A DNA stretch of 64,000 bases from Fischerella sp. JS2 (GCF_032393985.1 NZ_CP135918.1:2604001-2668000), one strand, 5' to 3'. Shown: positions 38,227 through 46,588, numbered from the stretch's first letter. Notes: generated by a model not told the origin, from the letters alone. Translations and numbers: made by a program.

Positions 38227-38976
38227 ATGACAGGCAAATTAGCAGGCAAAGTCGCAATTATCACGGGAGCTTCTGCCGGAATTGGTGAAGCCACAGCGAT
38301 CACTCTGGCAGCTGAAGGTGCAAAAGTAGTGCTTGCGGCTCGACGTAGCGATCGCTTAGACGCGCTAGTACAACGCATTAGCAACGCTGGTGGTACAGCA
38401 TTATCCATTGTTACCGATATTACTGACGAAACTCAAGTACAGAATTTAGTCCAGAAAACCAATGCAGAATTCGGTCGGATAGATATCCTTATCAACAATG
38501 CAGGTATTGCCCTTGTGGGTACAATTGATGGTGCTAACACCTCAGACTGGCAGCGCATGGTTAATCTTAACCTCTTGGGATTGCTGTATGTCACTCATGC
38601 CGTCTTACCAATCATGAAAGCTCAAGGCGTTGGGCATATCGTTAATATTTCATCAGTAGCAGGTCGGACTGCACGAGTTGGTGTTGGTGTATACAATGCA
38701 ACTAAATGGGGTGTTAACGGTTTTTCGGAATCGTTACGGCAAGAGGTTTGCAAGCAAAATATCCGTGTTACTATAGTTGAACCTGGTTTAGTGAATACTG
38801 AAATCAACGACCATATTACTGACCCCGTTGCTAAACAACGCAGTGAAGAACGTCGTAAATCAATTACCCCTCTAGAAAGTGAAGACGTTGCTGCGGCAAT
38901 TGTTTACGCTGTGACACAACCACAGCACGTCAATGTCAACGAAATTCTCATCCGTCCAACACAGCAAGAATGGTAA
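38227..38976 (+). CDS. short-chain dehydrogenase/reductase
   Basis: 249 residues of the classical SDR family. The NAD(P) motif GASAGIGEA (14-22), NNAG (near 90) and the catalytic Ser plus YNATKWG (Tyr and Lys, near 156-162) are all present. RR in the AARRSD segment after beta-2 favours NADPH. It reduces or oxidises an unknown small substrate. It is alone, followed by gene debris. Confidence 0.88.
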   Translation: MTGKLAGKVAIITGASAGIGEATAITLAAEGAKVVLAARRSDRLDALVQRISNAGGTALSIVTDITDETQVQNLVQKTNAEFGRIDILINNAGIALVGTIDGANTSDWQRMVNLNLLGLLYVTHAVLPIMKAQGVGHIVNISSVAGRTARVGVGVYNATKWGVNGFSESLRQEVCKQNIRVTIVEPGLVNTEINDHITDPVAKQRSEERRKSITPLESEDVAAAIVYAVTQPQHVNVNEILIRPTQQEW

Positions 38977-39087
38977 TCAAATTTGGAATTTCACCAAGCT
39001 CGCTCATACTGAACAGGTGCAAATTTCTCGTGTCCCAATTTTTTATCATTGGGAAGTCATGTTTGTCAGTAATTATGTTGGGGTGTT

Positions 39088-39273
39088 AATAAAGCAGAAG
39101 CGTTTATCGTACCGAAAAATTCACCGACTAAAACTGTTGCTGAACTCAAAGGTAAAAGAGCCGCCTTCGCTAAAGGTTTAAACACAAATTATCTTGTTGT
39201 CAAAGCATTAGAAGTAGCTGATTTGCACTACAGCGATATTAAGCCAGTCTTTCTCACACCAGCAGATACATGA
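39088..39273 (+). pseudogene. ssuA: internal fragment of a sulfonate-binding protein (ssuA)
   Basis: NKAEAFIVPKNSPTKTVAEL, KGKRAAFAKG, NYLVVKALEVADLHYSDIKP and VFLTPAD match the central part of aliphatic-sulfonate ABC transporter binding proteins. Signal peptide, N-terminal lobe and C-terminal half are missing and a stop follows at 39271. It supports an older sulfonate/sulfur transport locus here. Confidence 0.7.
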
Positions 39274-39370
39274 AGTTAATTGTCGCACCCTTGATAAACA
39301 ATAAGGAATTTTTCTTTCCAGCTTCTACCATTCCCTTGACAATTGCCTCACAATTTTAACTTGTGACTAA

Positions 39371-39431
39371 TGGAGAATAGGAGACTCGAACCCCTGACCT
39401 CTGCGGTGCCATGAAAGAGTAAAAACTCTCC
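39371..39431 (-). pseudogene. tRNA-like remnant (acceptor and T arm)
   Basis: On the minus strand GGAGAGT...ATTCTCC forms a 7-bp acceptor stem with one G-T pair, and AGGGG-TTCGAGT-CTCCT makes a good T arm preceded by a GAGGTC-like variable loop. Only 29 bases lie between acceptor and T arm, too few for D and anticodon arms, so it is not a normal tRNA. A tRNA 3' end carried as an integration (att) scar, or a decayed tRNA, would explain it. Confidence 0.5.
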
Positions 39432-39860
39432 AAGCCTTTGCAGTAGTAAGTTACAGCTACCATCAATAACATATATAATCATTATCTAGTTTTTGCTCAC
39501 TTTACACGCGATCGCAAAGGATTAAGAGGATTTTCAGTCCTCTATCAACCTCCATTTATCAGTATTTTCACGCTTTACAAATCTCCTTTACCCCCAAATT
39601 ACCCCAAAAAATTACTGACAATATTTACCTTGTCTAATGATTTATGACCTTGGTTTCAACAACCATTTAGCCATTGCAAAAAAGGGATAGAGACTCAGTA
39701 GACTGAACACTATTTCTTTGGATGAATGATTAGTTTTAATTATATTATTAGTTCCCAACAAAACCTCAAAAAACCGTATAAGCTAAACGAAGTCACTACT
39801 CCAAAGCGATCACAATCGAGCAAATCACTCTAGAACCCAAAATTCAAGAGATTAATATTT
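39432..39860. other. non-coding region with an anticodon-arm-like scar
   Basis: No supportable gene. On the minus strand at about 39528-39544, GAGGACTGAAAATCCTC equals a tRNA-Phe-type anticodon stem-loop, without the rest of a tRNA. Together with 39371-39431 it may mark an old site of phage or element integration. Confidence 0.35.
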
Positions 39861-40190
39861 CTAGTGAGACATATGCTGGTTATGATTCATCTGTGTTTCA
39901 GGTTGATTTTGATCGATCTGTGTGGGATTGAGTTGCATCAAACTCATATTAACTCTCCCAAAGCTGATCAATCCCATTGGGATCGCTCCGGCACTGAATA
40001 ACCCCATTGAAACAAATCCAATCGAAACCACACCCATTGGCACTAGTCCAACAGAAATTAGTCCGTGGGGAATAGCACCAATCGAAATTAATCCATGAGG
40101 AGAGACACCTATCGAGAATAAACCATCATGCGGTGCAACACCAATGGATAGCAGCTTTAATCTCTTTGGCTTATGTTGTCCGTCGATCAT
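39861..40190 (-). CDS. Gly/Met/His octapeptide-repeat protein
   Basis: About 109 residues from the ATG at 40190; a TTG at 40205 is also possible. The centre is a row of roughly eight-residue units of the form hydrophobic-S-h-G-h-x-P-(H/M)-G: SIGVAPHDG, SIGVSPHG, SIGAIPHG, SVGLVPMG, SIGFVSMG, SAGAIPMG, SFG. The His/Met position is conserved, and the tail is Asn/Gln/His/Met-rich (MNHNQHMSH). No enzyme fold is apparent. Regular His and Met placement would suit soft-metal binding, but that is conjecture. RBS is weak. Confidence 0.55.
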   Translation of the reverse strand: MIDGQHKPKRLKLLSIGVAPHDGLFSIGVSPHGLISIGAIPHGLISVGLVPMGVVSIGFVSMGLFSAGAIPMGLISFGRVNMSLMQLNPTQIDQNQPETQMNHNQHMSH

Positions 40191-40205
40191 ATAAGCTAAA
40201 TTCAA

Positions 40206-40938
40206 ACTAGAAGCAACTTAAGGATACTAGACAACTTAATTTGTATCTGTCAAAAGACAAAGCGTCATATGCTACCCAAAAGCGTTAACAATCAGGTTTA
40301 CAACTTTTCTATGACGGAAGTGATAAAAGCAACAAGATAATGATGAACATACCTGAGATGGGAAGATGGAAAAAGCAGCTCTAACTAATGACTAATAAGC
40401 ACGCAGCACTACTGCAACTGATGATCCGCGAGGTGTTTGGAGTGGGTTCTATTAGACCTCCTGCATCAATAGTGAGACTGTGTGCCAGTTGGCGATCGCA
40501 GATAGCACAATGAAGATACTGGTAGCATAGTCGTGCAGGAGGTCTGTTGTGGAGCAAGATTCGTATGGATAAGTTACCGTATCAGCTTCTTTCTAGAAGA
40601 TACTTAATGGGATTGGGAAGCTGTAGAGCACCTATTTTCGCATTTATTTTCGATGGCTGAAACAATAATTTGATTATAGGTTTCCTCAACAGCAGCAAAC
40701 GCAAGCATTAAAGTCTTACACTCTGTCTTTTGACGTAAACAGCAATTTCAGAAAGACTTGTAACTGGTAACGATAAATAACTTAAATACAGTCAGGTAGT
40801 GTAATTTACCTGACTATTTTTTTTGCTAACTATAACAAAGTCAACTTTGACAGCTTGTCTTTTGACGACATATGCCCTGAACAAGAGAATGAGGGAGAAT
40901 ATTCTGCCGAATATGCCTTTTTCTAGAGGGAACACGGG
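40206..40938. other. non-coding region containing a small inverted-repeat element
   Basis: About 730 bases without a gene between the repeat protein and petJ. The only clear structure is the 92-bp element at 40454-40545. GATAAGTTACCGTATCAG at about 40568-40585 resembles the TACNGTAT motifs elsewhere. Confidence 0.4.
40454..40545. repeat. 92-bp MITE-like element with 12-bp inverted ends
   Basis: AGACCTCCTGCA at 40454-40465 is exactly inverted as TGCAGGAGGTCT at 40534-40545, enclosing about 68 bp without coding capacity but with a HIP1 site. This has the size and form of a non-autonomous insertion-sequence derivative. No target duplication is obvious. Confidence 0.55.
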
Positions 40939-41274
40939 ATAAGAAAGATTATTTCTGTGTTGTTACTGAGCATAGCAATTTTCACTTTTGCCTTTAATCA
41001 TCCAGCTCTAGCAGCAGATGCAGCTAATGGAGCTAAAGTCTTTTCTGCCAATTGCGCTTCTTGTCATGCAGGTGGTAAGAACTTGGTTCAAGCAAATAAA
41101 AGCTTGAACAAGAGTGATTTGGAAAAATATGGGATGAATTCAGCAGAGGCAATAATTGCCCAAGTTACGAATGGTAAAAATGCCATGCCTGCCTTCAAAG
41201 CTCGTTTAAAACCTGAGCAAATAGAAGATGTAGCAGCATACGTCCTCGGACAAGCCGATAAAAGCTGGAAGTAA
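40939..41274 (+). CDS. petJ: cytochrome c6 with altered start codon
   Basis: Soluble lumenal electron carrier between cytochrome b6f and photosystem I or oxidases. The haem site CASCH, the axial Met in [10 protein letters not shown] and the C-terminal [10 protein letters not shown] are intact. The signal peptide reads [18 protein letters not shown]...ALA and should begin MRK, but the codon at 40939-40941 is ATA instead of ATG. AGAGGG sits 9 bases before it, as for a true start. The next candidate is a GTG at 40957, which would drop the basic N-region. Expression may be reduced or lost. Confidence 0.8.
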   Translation: MRKIISVLLLSIAIFTFAFNHPALAADAANGAKVFSANCASCHAGGKNLVQANKSLNKSDLEKYGMNSAEAIIAQVTNGKNAMPAFKARLKPEQIEDVAAYVLGQADKSWK

Positions 41275-41345
41275 AGCCACAATAAGGCTGATTTTAATAA
41301 CTAGGTAGGGCATATGCCTTACCTGCTGTATTTGTTCTGCGAGTA

Positions 41346-42290
41346 ATGCGAGATATATCTATGAATCGCTTGTTTCGATTGATTCCCTATTTTGGTATTG
41401 CCGTTGCACTCGCCTGTTTTTTTCTCTGTTCACCCGCACATTCTTTACTAATTCCCAGTCCTCAAATCACAACAAACGACTTTTTTAAGTTTGGTGTAGA
41501 AAAGTTACTCCGCAGCAATTACCAAGAAGCAATTCAAGATTTCTCTGTTGCGATTAAGCAAAACATCAAAGTTGGTGCAGCTTATAGCAATCGATGTCTT
41601 GCCTATCTTCAATTAAAAGATTATCAGAATGCGATCGCTGATTGCAATGAAGCTCTAAATTTTACGTCTAACAATGTAGAGGCATATCTTAACCGGGGAT
41701 TAGCACACCACAGACAAGGGGAATATCAAGCGGCAATTGCGGACAACAATCAAGTCATCGCTCTTAACCCCTATGATTTCAGAGCTTACTATAATCGAGG
41801 GATGGTTTATGCCGCATTGGAGAATTACCAACAGGCAATATCAGATTACAATCTGGCATTAACTCAGACTCCCCAAATATCGAGCTTACTTCTAGCAGAT
41901 ATCTACAATGAGCGAGGACTTGCTAATTTTGAGTTATCAAACGAAAAAGCAGTTATGCTCGACTTTTCAGAGGCAATTCGACTCAATCCAAATTACTACA
42001 GAGCTTACTACAATCGAGCTTGTGCTTGTGGCAGAAGTGGGGATAATAGGGGTGCAATTGCTGATTTTACTGAATCACTAAAACTTCAACCAAATAATGC
42101 CCATGCTTATTTTAATCGGGGTATAGCTTACCATCAACTGGGTCATGAAGAAGCTGCAATTGTAGACTTAGAAAAGGCAGCTGAGTACTTTGGCAATCAG
42201 GGAGAAACTGTGGCATATAACAAAACCTTAGATGCCGTGAATAATTTACGCCAACAACTCTCATCTTTTTCTGAAATTGCTCTTATCTAA
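41346..42290 (+). CDS. exported TPR protein
   Basis: 314 residues (or 309 from the ATG at 41361). A signal peptide or anchor (YFGIAVALACFFLCSPAHS) precedes about seven tetratricopeptide repeats, many with the NRGLAHHRQGEYQAAIADN pattern. It is a periplasmic or lumenal protein-protein scaffold with no defined partner. It lies between petJ and the BlaI gene. Confidence 0.78.
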   Translation: MRDISMNRLFRLIPYFGIAVALACFFLCSPAHSLLIPSPQITTNDFFKFGVEKLLRSNYQEAIQDFSVAIKQNIKVGAAYSNRCLAYLQLKDYQNAIADCNEALNFTSNNVEAYLNRGLAHHRQGEYQAAIADNNQVIALNPYDFRAYYNRGMVYAALENYQQAISDYNLALTQTPQISSLLLADIYNERGLANFELSNEKAVMLDFSEAIRLNPNYYRAYYNRACACGRSGDNRGAIADFTESLKLQPNNAHAYFNRGIAYHQLGHEEAAIVDLEKAAEYFGNQGETVAYNKTLDAVNNLRQQLSSFSEIALI

Positions 42291-42665
42291 ACAGTAGCAG
42301 ACTTTTTCCCTAGCTCAACAAAGTTATAAATCTTATCAAGGGAAATCTTTTTTTCTTCAACCAGTAATTCCTAGAACAATGTAAATAACTAGTAGTTACT
42401 AGCTATTATTTGCGGTCACTCCAGAAAGTAAATAATTAGCTTTATCAAAAGATAATCTGTCAAACTTTGTCTGAAATTTTCATAAAACTAAGACAATTTA
42501 TCAAACTTAACAGCAAGTATTTTCAGCCAAAAATATTTGTTAAACTCCTAATAATAATGTTAATTCTAAGCCTGTTAATGTACTTTGCTGATTAATCTCG
42601 ATTTAGTGATAGAGACAGCCTATTTCTTATCCTGATACCTCTACACTTTTATTTAATACAAAATA
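42291..42665. other. AT-rich spacer before the BlaI-family gene
   Basis: 375 bases. I see no gene and no clear dyad of the TACA-N-TGTA type that BlaI/CopY proteins often bind. Confidence 0.35.
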
Positions 42666-43064
42666 ATGTCTCCTTTACCTGACTATCGTCCTCAGCGACT
42701 CTCCCTTGGTTTCTTGGAGAAAGAAATTTTGCACATCATCTGGGAACTAGGTAGCGTCACCGTCAAAGATGTGCATGAATGTATTTTGGCTGATCCAAAG
42801 CGACGGCTAACCTCTGCTTCAGTGACAAATATTCTCAATCGTTTGACTACAAAAGGTTGGCTTGCGTGCAATAAAGAGAATCGGAATTATAGATGGCGAC
42901 CACTGGTATCTCAACAAGAGGCGCAGATACTCCAAGCTTATGAACAATTGCATCAATTTTTGGCAGTAGGTAATCCAGATGTGGTTGCAGCCTTTGCCGA
43001 CAGTCTAGATCAAGACAGTGTGGAACAGTTTGAGGCGATCGCCCGGGCAGTTGCTGAGGCATAA
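42666..43064 (+). CDS. BlaI/MecI/CopY-family repressor
   Basis: 132 residues. The winged helix (LEKEILHIIWELGSVTVKDV ... TSASVTNILNRLTTKGWL) and C-terminal dimerisation segment are typical. In Synechocystis a BlaI/CopY-type protein (PetR) with a BlaR-type protease governs the copper switch between plastocyanin and cytochrome c6. Here petJ lies 1.4 kb upstream, but no protease gene is adjacent. Its 3' end runs directly into the cbiN fragment. Confidence 0.85.
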   Translation: MSPLPDYRPQRLSLGFLEKEILHIIWELGSVTVKDVHECILADPKRRLTSASVTNILNRLTTKGWLACNKENRNYRWRPLVSQQEAQILQAYEQLHQFLAVGNPDVVAAFADSLDQDSVEQFEAIARAVAEA

Positions 43065-43212
43065 AACCTGGTTTAAATCATTTTTTGAACCCGCTAGTGG
43101 AGAAATAGAAAGCTTATTATTTGCTTCGCAAGCAGCTTTAGGTGCTGGAGTCGTTGGTTACGCAATTGGGTTGTATAAAGGACGTTCCCAACAACAAAAA
43201 CGTGAAGAATGA
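43060..43212 (+). pseudogene. cbiN: 3' fragment of cbiN
   Basis: In a frame different from the BlaI gene, HKTWFKSFFEPASGEIESLL and FASQAALGAGVVGYAIGLYK match the C-terminal half of CbiN, the accessory protein of cobalt ECF transporters. The N-terminal helix and any start codon are missing: the homology begins inside the last codons of the BlaI gene. It ends in ATGA overlap with cbiQ, the normal arrangement. cbiM is absent. Confidence 0.75.
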
Positions 43213-44020
43213 GCCTGCAAATAGATACGTTAGCTTACCCTAATCGACTACGAAGATTGCCACCAGAACATAAACTGATTTTTGCATTTACTACTCTTGC
43301 TATTTCCCTTGCTACCCATCCGCTAGTGCAAATTTTGATAACGCTTTGGATGAGTACTTGGACAGTTATTTATGCAAGAATTCCGGCTGGAGTTTATTTT
43401 CAGTTGTTAATGTTTACCATAGTTTTTTGTTTGATAAGTTTACCAGCACTGATGGTAAATGAAGTTGGTATTCCTGATTTACAAAGCGTTAAATTAGACT
43501 CGTGGTATGGACTAACTCTCGGACACTTCTATATTTATATTAGTCATAGTGGCAGTATCCAAGCATGGAGAATTTTAACTAGAGCATTAGCCTCTGTTTC
43601 TTGCTTGTATTTTCTGATGCTAACTGTCCCTTTCACGGAAATATTACGAACTCTCCGGTACTTACGATTTCTAGTGCTGTTAACCGATTTATTGTTACTA
43701 ATGTATCGGTTTATTTTCATTCTGCTGAATACAACCAGTGAATTGTGGACAGCACAAAATTCCCGTGGTGGCTACCGCACTGTTGCTATTAGCATGAAAA
43801 GTTTAGCAATACTCATCGGACAACTATTACAGCGAACCTTACAACGATATAATCAGTTCTCTCTCGGACTAGAAGCACGGGGTTTTGTGAGTGAATTTCG
43901 AGTTTGGCATTAGAGTCGCTATCGTCCTCAATTACGGTATATCATCGAAGCCATTTTTGGCTGTGTAGTATTAATAGGATTAGATTTTTGGCGAAATGCA
44001 GGAATATTTACTTCAATTTG
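43209..44020 (+). pseudogene. cbiQ: cobalt ECF transporter T subunit with in-frame TAG
   Basis: The first 234 codons encode CbiQ (membrane energy-coupling protein), ending LGLEARGFVSEFRVWH at a TAG (43911-43913). The same frame continues with SRYRPQLRYIIEAIFGC and VVLIGLDFWR to a TGA at 44018. That is the usual C-terminal helix of CbiQ, so one nonsense change removed about 36 residues. The ArgGly (RGF) coupling-helix motif remains. With cbiN and cbiO broken, the system cannot work. Confidence 0.75.
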
Positions 44021-44451
44021 AGCAAGTATATTACACCTATTCAGGCACACAACAAGCAGCTTTGACTGGTCTAGCATTGAAGATTCTATCAGGTACAAAG
44101 TGTGCATTAATTGGTCAGAATTGTTGTGGTAAAACGACACTATTCTTACTAGCTAATAGTTTATATAAACCTGATTCTGGTATTGTCCGGTAGCGTGGTC
44201 AACCGTTAAACTATAACCGAAATTATCTTGACTATCGGTGGGCAGATTGGGTTTTTGTCATGAATAAAGGTCAGTTGATACTAGAAGACAAACCCCAAGA
44301 TGTATTTAACCAGCTTACTCTTTTAGAAGAGCTAGAGTTGGGCGTACCATTGATATATGAGATGTTATTTGATGAGTTATCTGCCGAAGAAGGAGTAGTT
44401 AAAGAACGAGTACAACAACAGATATTAGAATTATTTCGCAATTTTTCCTGA
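43996..44451 (+). pseudogene. cbiO: cobalt ECF transporter ATPase remnant
   Basis: From ATG 43996: 65 residues with a Walker A region IGQNCCGKTTL (normally GxNGxGKT), stopped by TAG at 44191. The frame continues RGQPLNYNRNYLDYR and then jumps to WADWVFVMNKGQLILED and LEELELGVPLIYEMLFDEL, the C-terminal end of CbiO. The Q-loop, ABC signature and Walker B are deleted. It is a decayed gene with a nonsense codon and an internal deletion. Confidence 0.8.
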
Positions 44452-44599
44452 GTATACAGTTAAGGAATGTCAATCAATTAAAGACATTACTTTTATAAAC
44501 AATCCAAAAATTCAATCAGTTCATACAATGAATGATGAGTATATACAGTCTTGTTATTTGTGATTCGCCATAAAACTTGTTCTGATTTTGATATCACTT

Positions 44600-44920
44600 C
44601 TACTGAAATGTTACTTCATTATCTATTTAGATCGGGAAGCAGGCTTGATCTGCGCGAAACATTTTACTAATGAAGTTAATGAGCAAGGATTGACCGTCGA
44701 TCCAGAAGCCGGAAAACCCATTGCTGCAACTGTCAAAGTGGAACGACAACCAACTGCAACCTTTACACGAAGAACTGCCAAAGAAATTTGCATTCAACTG
44801 TTTGAGTCAACAAAACCTTCTCCAGTCAGCCGATTGGATCATGCGGCTTACTTAGGACGTGAGTTTATGTGAGCAGAATTGGCATTGGTGACAGGACAAG
44901 ACTATGTACAAGATTAAATA
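44600..44920 (+). pseudogene. DUF4346 protein C-terminal fragment
   Basis: FIIYLDREAGLICAKHFTNE and VSRLDHAAYLGREF are signature stretches of cyanobacterial DUF4346 proteins. A TGA at about 44870 interrupts the frame, which then continues AELALVTGQDYVQD to a TAA. The expected codon there is Arg (CGA to TGA would do it). The N-terminal part of the gene is absent. The function of the family is unknown. Confidence 0.65.
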
Positions 44921-44944
44921 GGCTTGTGATGATTTAACGGTGCG

Positions 44945-44998
44945 GTTGATGGGTTGCCGATCACTTTGGCGACAACACCGATAACCTTTTTGTTATGC
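44945..44998 (-). other. candidate attC site, distal end of array
   Basis: Read on the minus strand, it opens with GCATAAC (inverse core) and closes with GTTAAAT, a perfect GTTRRRY core. GGTTATCGGTGTTG and CATCAACCGCACC between them are largely complementary. It follows the BrnA stop by 40 bases. The block GCATAACAAAAAGGTTATC recurs at 45674-45692. Short for an attC, so confidence is moderate. Confidence 0.45.
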
Positions 44999-45037
44999 AG
45001 TTACATCTTGTTGTCAAATGCAACATCAACCTGCCTG

Positions 45038-45313
45038 TTATTGGTGTGCCTCCATATACGCTCGTAGCAATTGATTGATTTGTGTTTGATAGCCTCGCCC
45101 TTGGGACTTAAACCACTCCAATACATCGCTATCGATGCGAAGTGTAACTTGAGACTTGGTTTTTGTAGCAGGTAAACCCCGTCTCACAACTGCCTTAGCA
45201 AACATGGACGGTGTAATCTCTGGGCATTCTGATAAATCAATATCTTCATCGCTCATTGCATCCAGTCGTTGCCAATCAGTTTGAGAGTTGCTCGAAGTAG
45301 GTTCGTTGTTCAT
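45038..45313 (-). CDS. brnA: BrnA-type antitoxin
   Basis: About 91 residues from the ATG at 45313 (MNNEPTSSNSQTDW); the frame is open further upstream, but that part lies inside brnT. The C-terminal KSQVTLRIDSDVLEWFKSQG and YQTQINQLLRAYM form the ribbon-helix-helix DNA-binding and dimer region of BrnA. It neutralises BrnT and represses the operon. It appears intact although its toxin is frameshifted. It is read in the direction of the integron cassettes. Confidence 0.8.
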   Translation of the reverse strand: MNNEPTSSNSQTDWQRLDAMSDEDIDLSECPEITPSMFAKAVVRRGLPATKTKSQVTLRIDSDVLEWFKSQGRGYQTQINQLLRAYMEAHQ

Positions 45314-45549
45314 ATTTCGTTGCCTTTCTTGCAGAAATAATACGGGTACAATCCTCTTCTGTATGGACAACGGCAATAACTCGCCCTTGCAACAAACCGA
45401 ATGTGACAAAACGCTGCTCTCCATAACTGTAGTGATCGTCCTCAATCGGCGCGGATATCGCCATCAAATACAGCTGGAACATCGGTAAAATCAATGCCGT
45501 GTTTACGAAGATTAGCAAGACGTTTTGCTTCATCCCATTTATATTCCAT
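45276..45549 (-). pseudogene. brnT: BrnT-type toxin, frameshifted
   Basis: From ATG 45549 the frame reads MEYKWDEAKRLANLRKHGID, FTDVPAVFDGDI, the normal BrnT N-terminus. A frameshift near 45455-45465 then leads to a stop, and the rest (SAPIEDDHYSYGEQRFVTFG, VIAVVHTEEDCTRIISARKA) continues in another frame. The ribonuclease toxin cannot be made as one chain. The end overlaps brnA, as usual in this module. Confidence 0.75.
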
Positions 45550-45619
45550 AACTGAACGACAGCTACAATATCCCATTGTAGTTACAAATTGTCGTTACAG
45601 CTACTATTCCAAGTCATTT

Positions 45620-45692
45620 TGATCGGCGATAGCGCAAGCGCTGACTTGATCAGTTCGCTTTGGCAACAACAGTGATAACCTTTTTGTTATGC
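45620..45692 (-). other. degraded attC-like site
   Basis: GCATAAC (45686-45692, minus strand) is followed by AAAAAGGTTATC, identical to the site at 44998. Then comes an imperfect hairpin around CGAACTGATCAAGTCAGCG. The GTTRRRY end is not found, so the site has probably decayed. GCATAAC pairs with the GTTATGC core at 48425-48431, which suggests that this once closed the cassette starting there. Confidence 0.35.
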
Positions 45693-45714
45693 CGCGATCG
45701 CCACACAGTCCAGG

Positions 45715-45831
45715 CTAATTTTGTGGAGACTCATTCAGTTTCTGCTGAAGTTGTTTAACTTCCTCAATCGATAAGCCTGTGGAAGGGGCAATAATGTTGA
45801 TCGCCACTCCTCTACGCAAGAGATTGATAGC
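45715..45831 (-). pseudogene. C-terminal tail of an Rpn/PD-(D/E)XK-type protein
   Basis: AINLLRRGVAINIIAPSTGL and SIEEVKQLQQKLNESPQN, ending at a TAG (45715), match the helical tail of Rpn-family transposase-like nucleases common in cyanobacteria. The nuclease domain is absent. The fragment joins directly onto the truncated methyltransferase gene in a different frame, marking a recombination junction at about 45832. Confidence 0.55.
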
Positions 45832-46345
45832 CAATCATCGTCAGAATTGCCCCAGCATACATAGGATGTCGCACTACGCTATATACTCCGGTATCAATCA
45901 CTGTTTGCTGTCTTTCAGTTTGCAGCCTGACAGCAGGGATAGCGAAGGTATTGGCTCGGAACGACAGAGCGATGATGAGCCATCCCACCAGAAACAGGAG
46001 CAAGCCTAAAACTGACACAATTGCATCAGGTTTTGCCAACCAGTGAAATCGAAATACATCCAATGGAATGAGCAGAAGCAATCCACAGTAGAGCGAAATC
46101 AGTAAGACCACAAGAATCTTGTCCGCTAAAGGCTGTCCCGCCTGAACGGGAAATTTGAACCGTTCGTTGAGTAAGTCTTGATCATTGCGAAAGACGATAA
46201 CAAGCGTTGCTATCGTCGCTACGGAAGTAACGCCGAGAAATACCCAGGCGTGCCACCAATCCAATGTTCCTGCAGGCAAAAAGAGCAGCCCTCCGTAAAT
46301 AGCCAGGACATACAGGAGACTGAGCATGACTTTGAAGATAAACAT
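45812..46345 (-). CDS. ICMT-like isoprenylcysteine methyltransferase, 3' truncated
   Basis: 177 residues, about four membrane helices. DTGVYSVVRHPMYAGAIL is the SAM-binding signature of isoprenylcysteine carboxyl methyltransferase-like proteins. The reading frame ends GYQSLA at a TAG directly after that motif, where family members usually continue about 40 residues with a last helix and an ExxL motif. The end coincides with the Rpn-tail junction, so the gene was cut by rearrangement. Probably inactive. Confidence 0.72.
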   Translation of the reverse strand: MFIFKVMLSLLYVLAIYGGLLFLPAGTLDWWHAWVFLGVTSVATIATLVIVFRNDQDLLNERFKFPVQAGQPLADKILVVLLISLYCGLLLLIPLDVFRFHWLAKPDAIVSVLGLLLFLVGWLIIALSFRANTFAIPAVRLQTERQQTVIDTGVYSVVRHPMYAGAILTMIGYQSLA

Positions 46346-46518
46346 GATTACTTTGCCTCAAAGATAAATTTGATCGCCTGGAAAAGAATAAAAACTGTGA
46401 ATCTGTGATTAATAGTGGATTTACTAAGGGAGACGAAATAGACCGATCATCTGTGACAAAGTTCTGCTCAAACATCTACTCAAATAATGGATTTCGATTA
46501 TTTTTACAGCCATTCCTG

Positions 46519-46588
46519 GTAGGGTGGGCACTACCCACATTCTCTAAAAGCTCTGACTATGAAGCTTTGTGGGCGTTGCCCACCCTAC
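46519..46588. repeat. 70-bp palindromic dispersed element
   Basis: GTAGGGTGGGCA (46519-46530) is inverted as TGCCCACCCTAC (46577-46588), with nested CCCACA/TGTGGGC arms. GTAGGGTGGGC palindromes are common intergenic repeats in cyanobacterial genomes. It lies just downstream of the sigma-factor gene and could act as its terminator. Confidence 0.6.

Noticed and set aside
46519-46588. The GTAGGGTGGGC palindrome as another attC site.
   Set aside because: It lacks GTTRRRY/RYYYAAC ends, and the same palindrome is a common dispersed cyanobacterial repeat.
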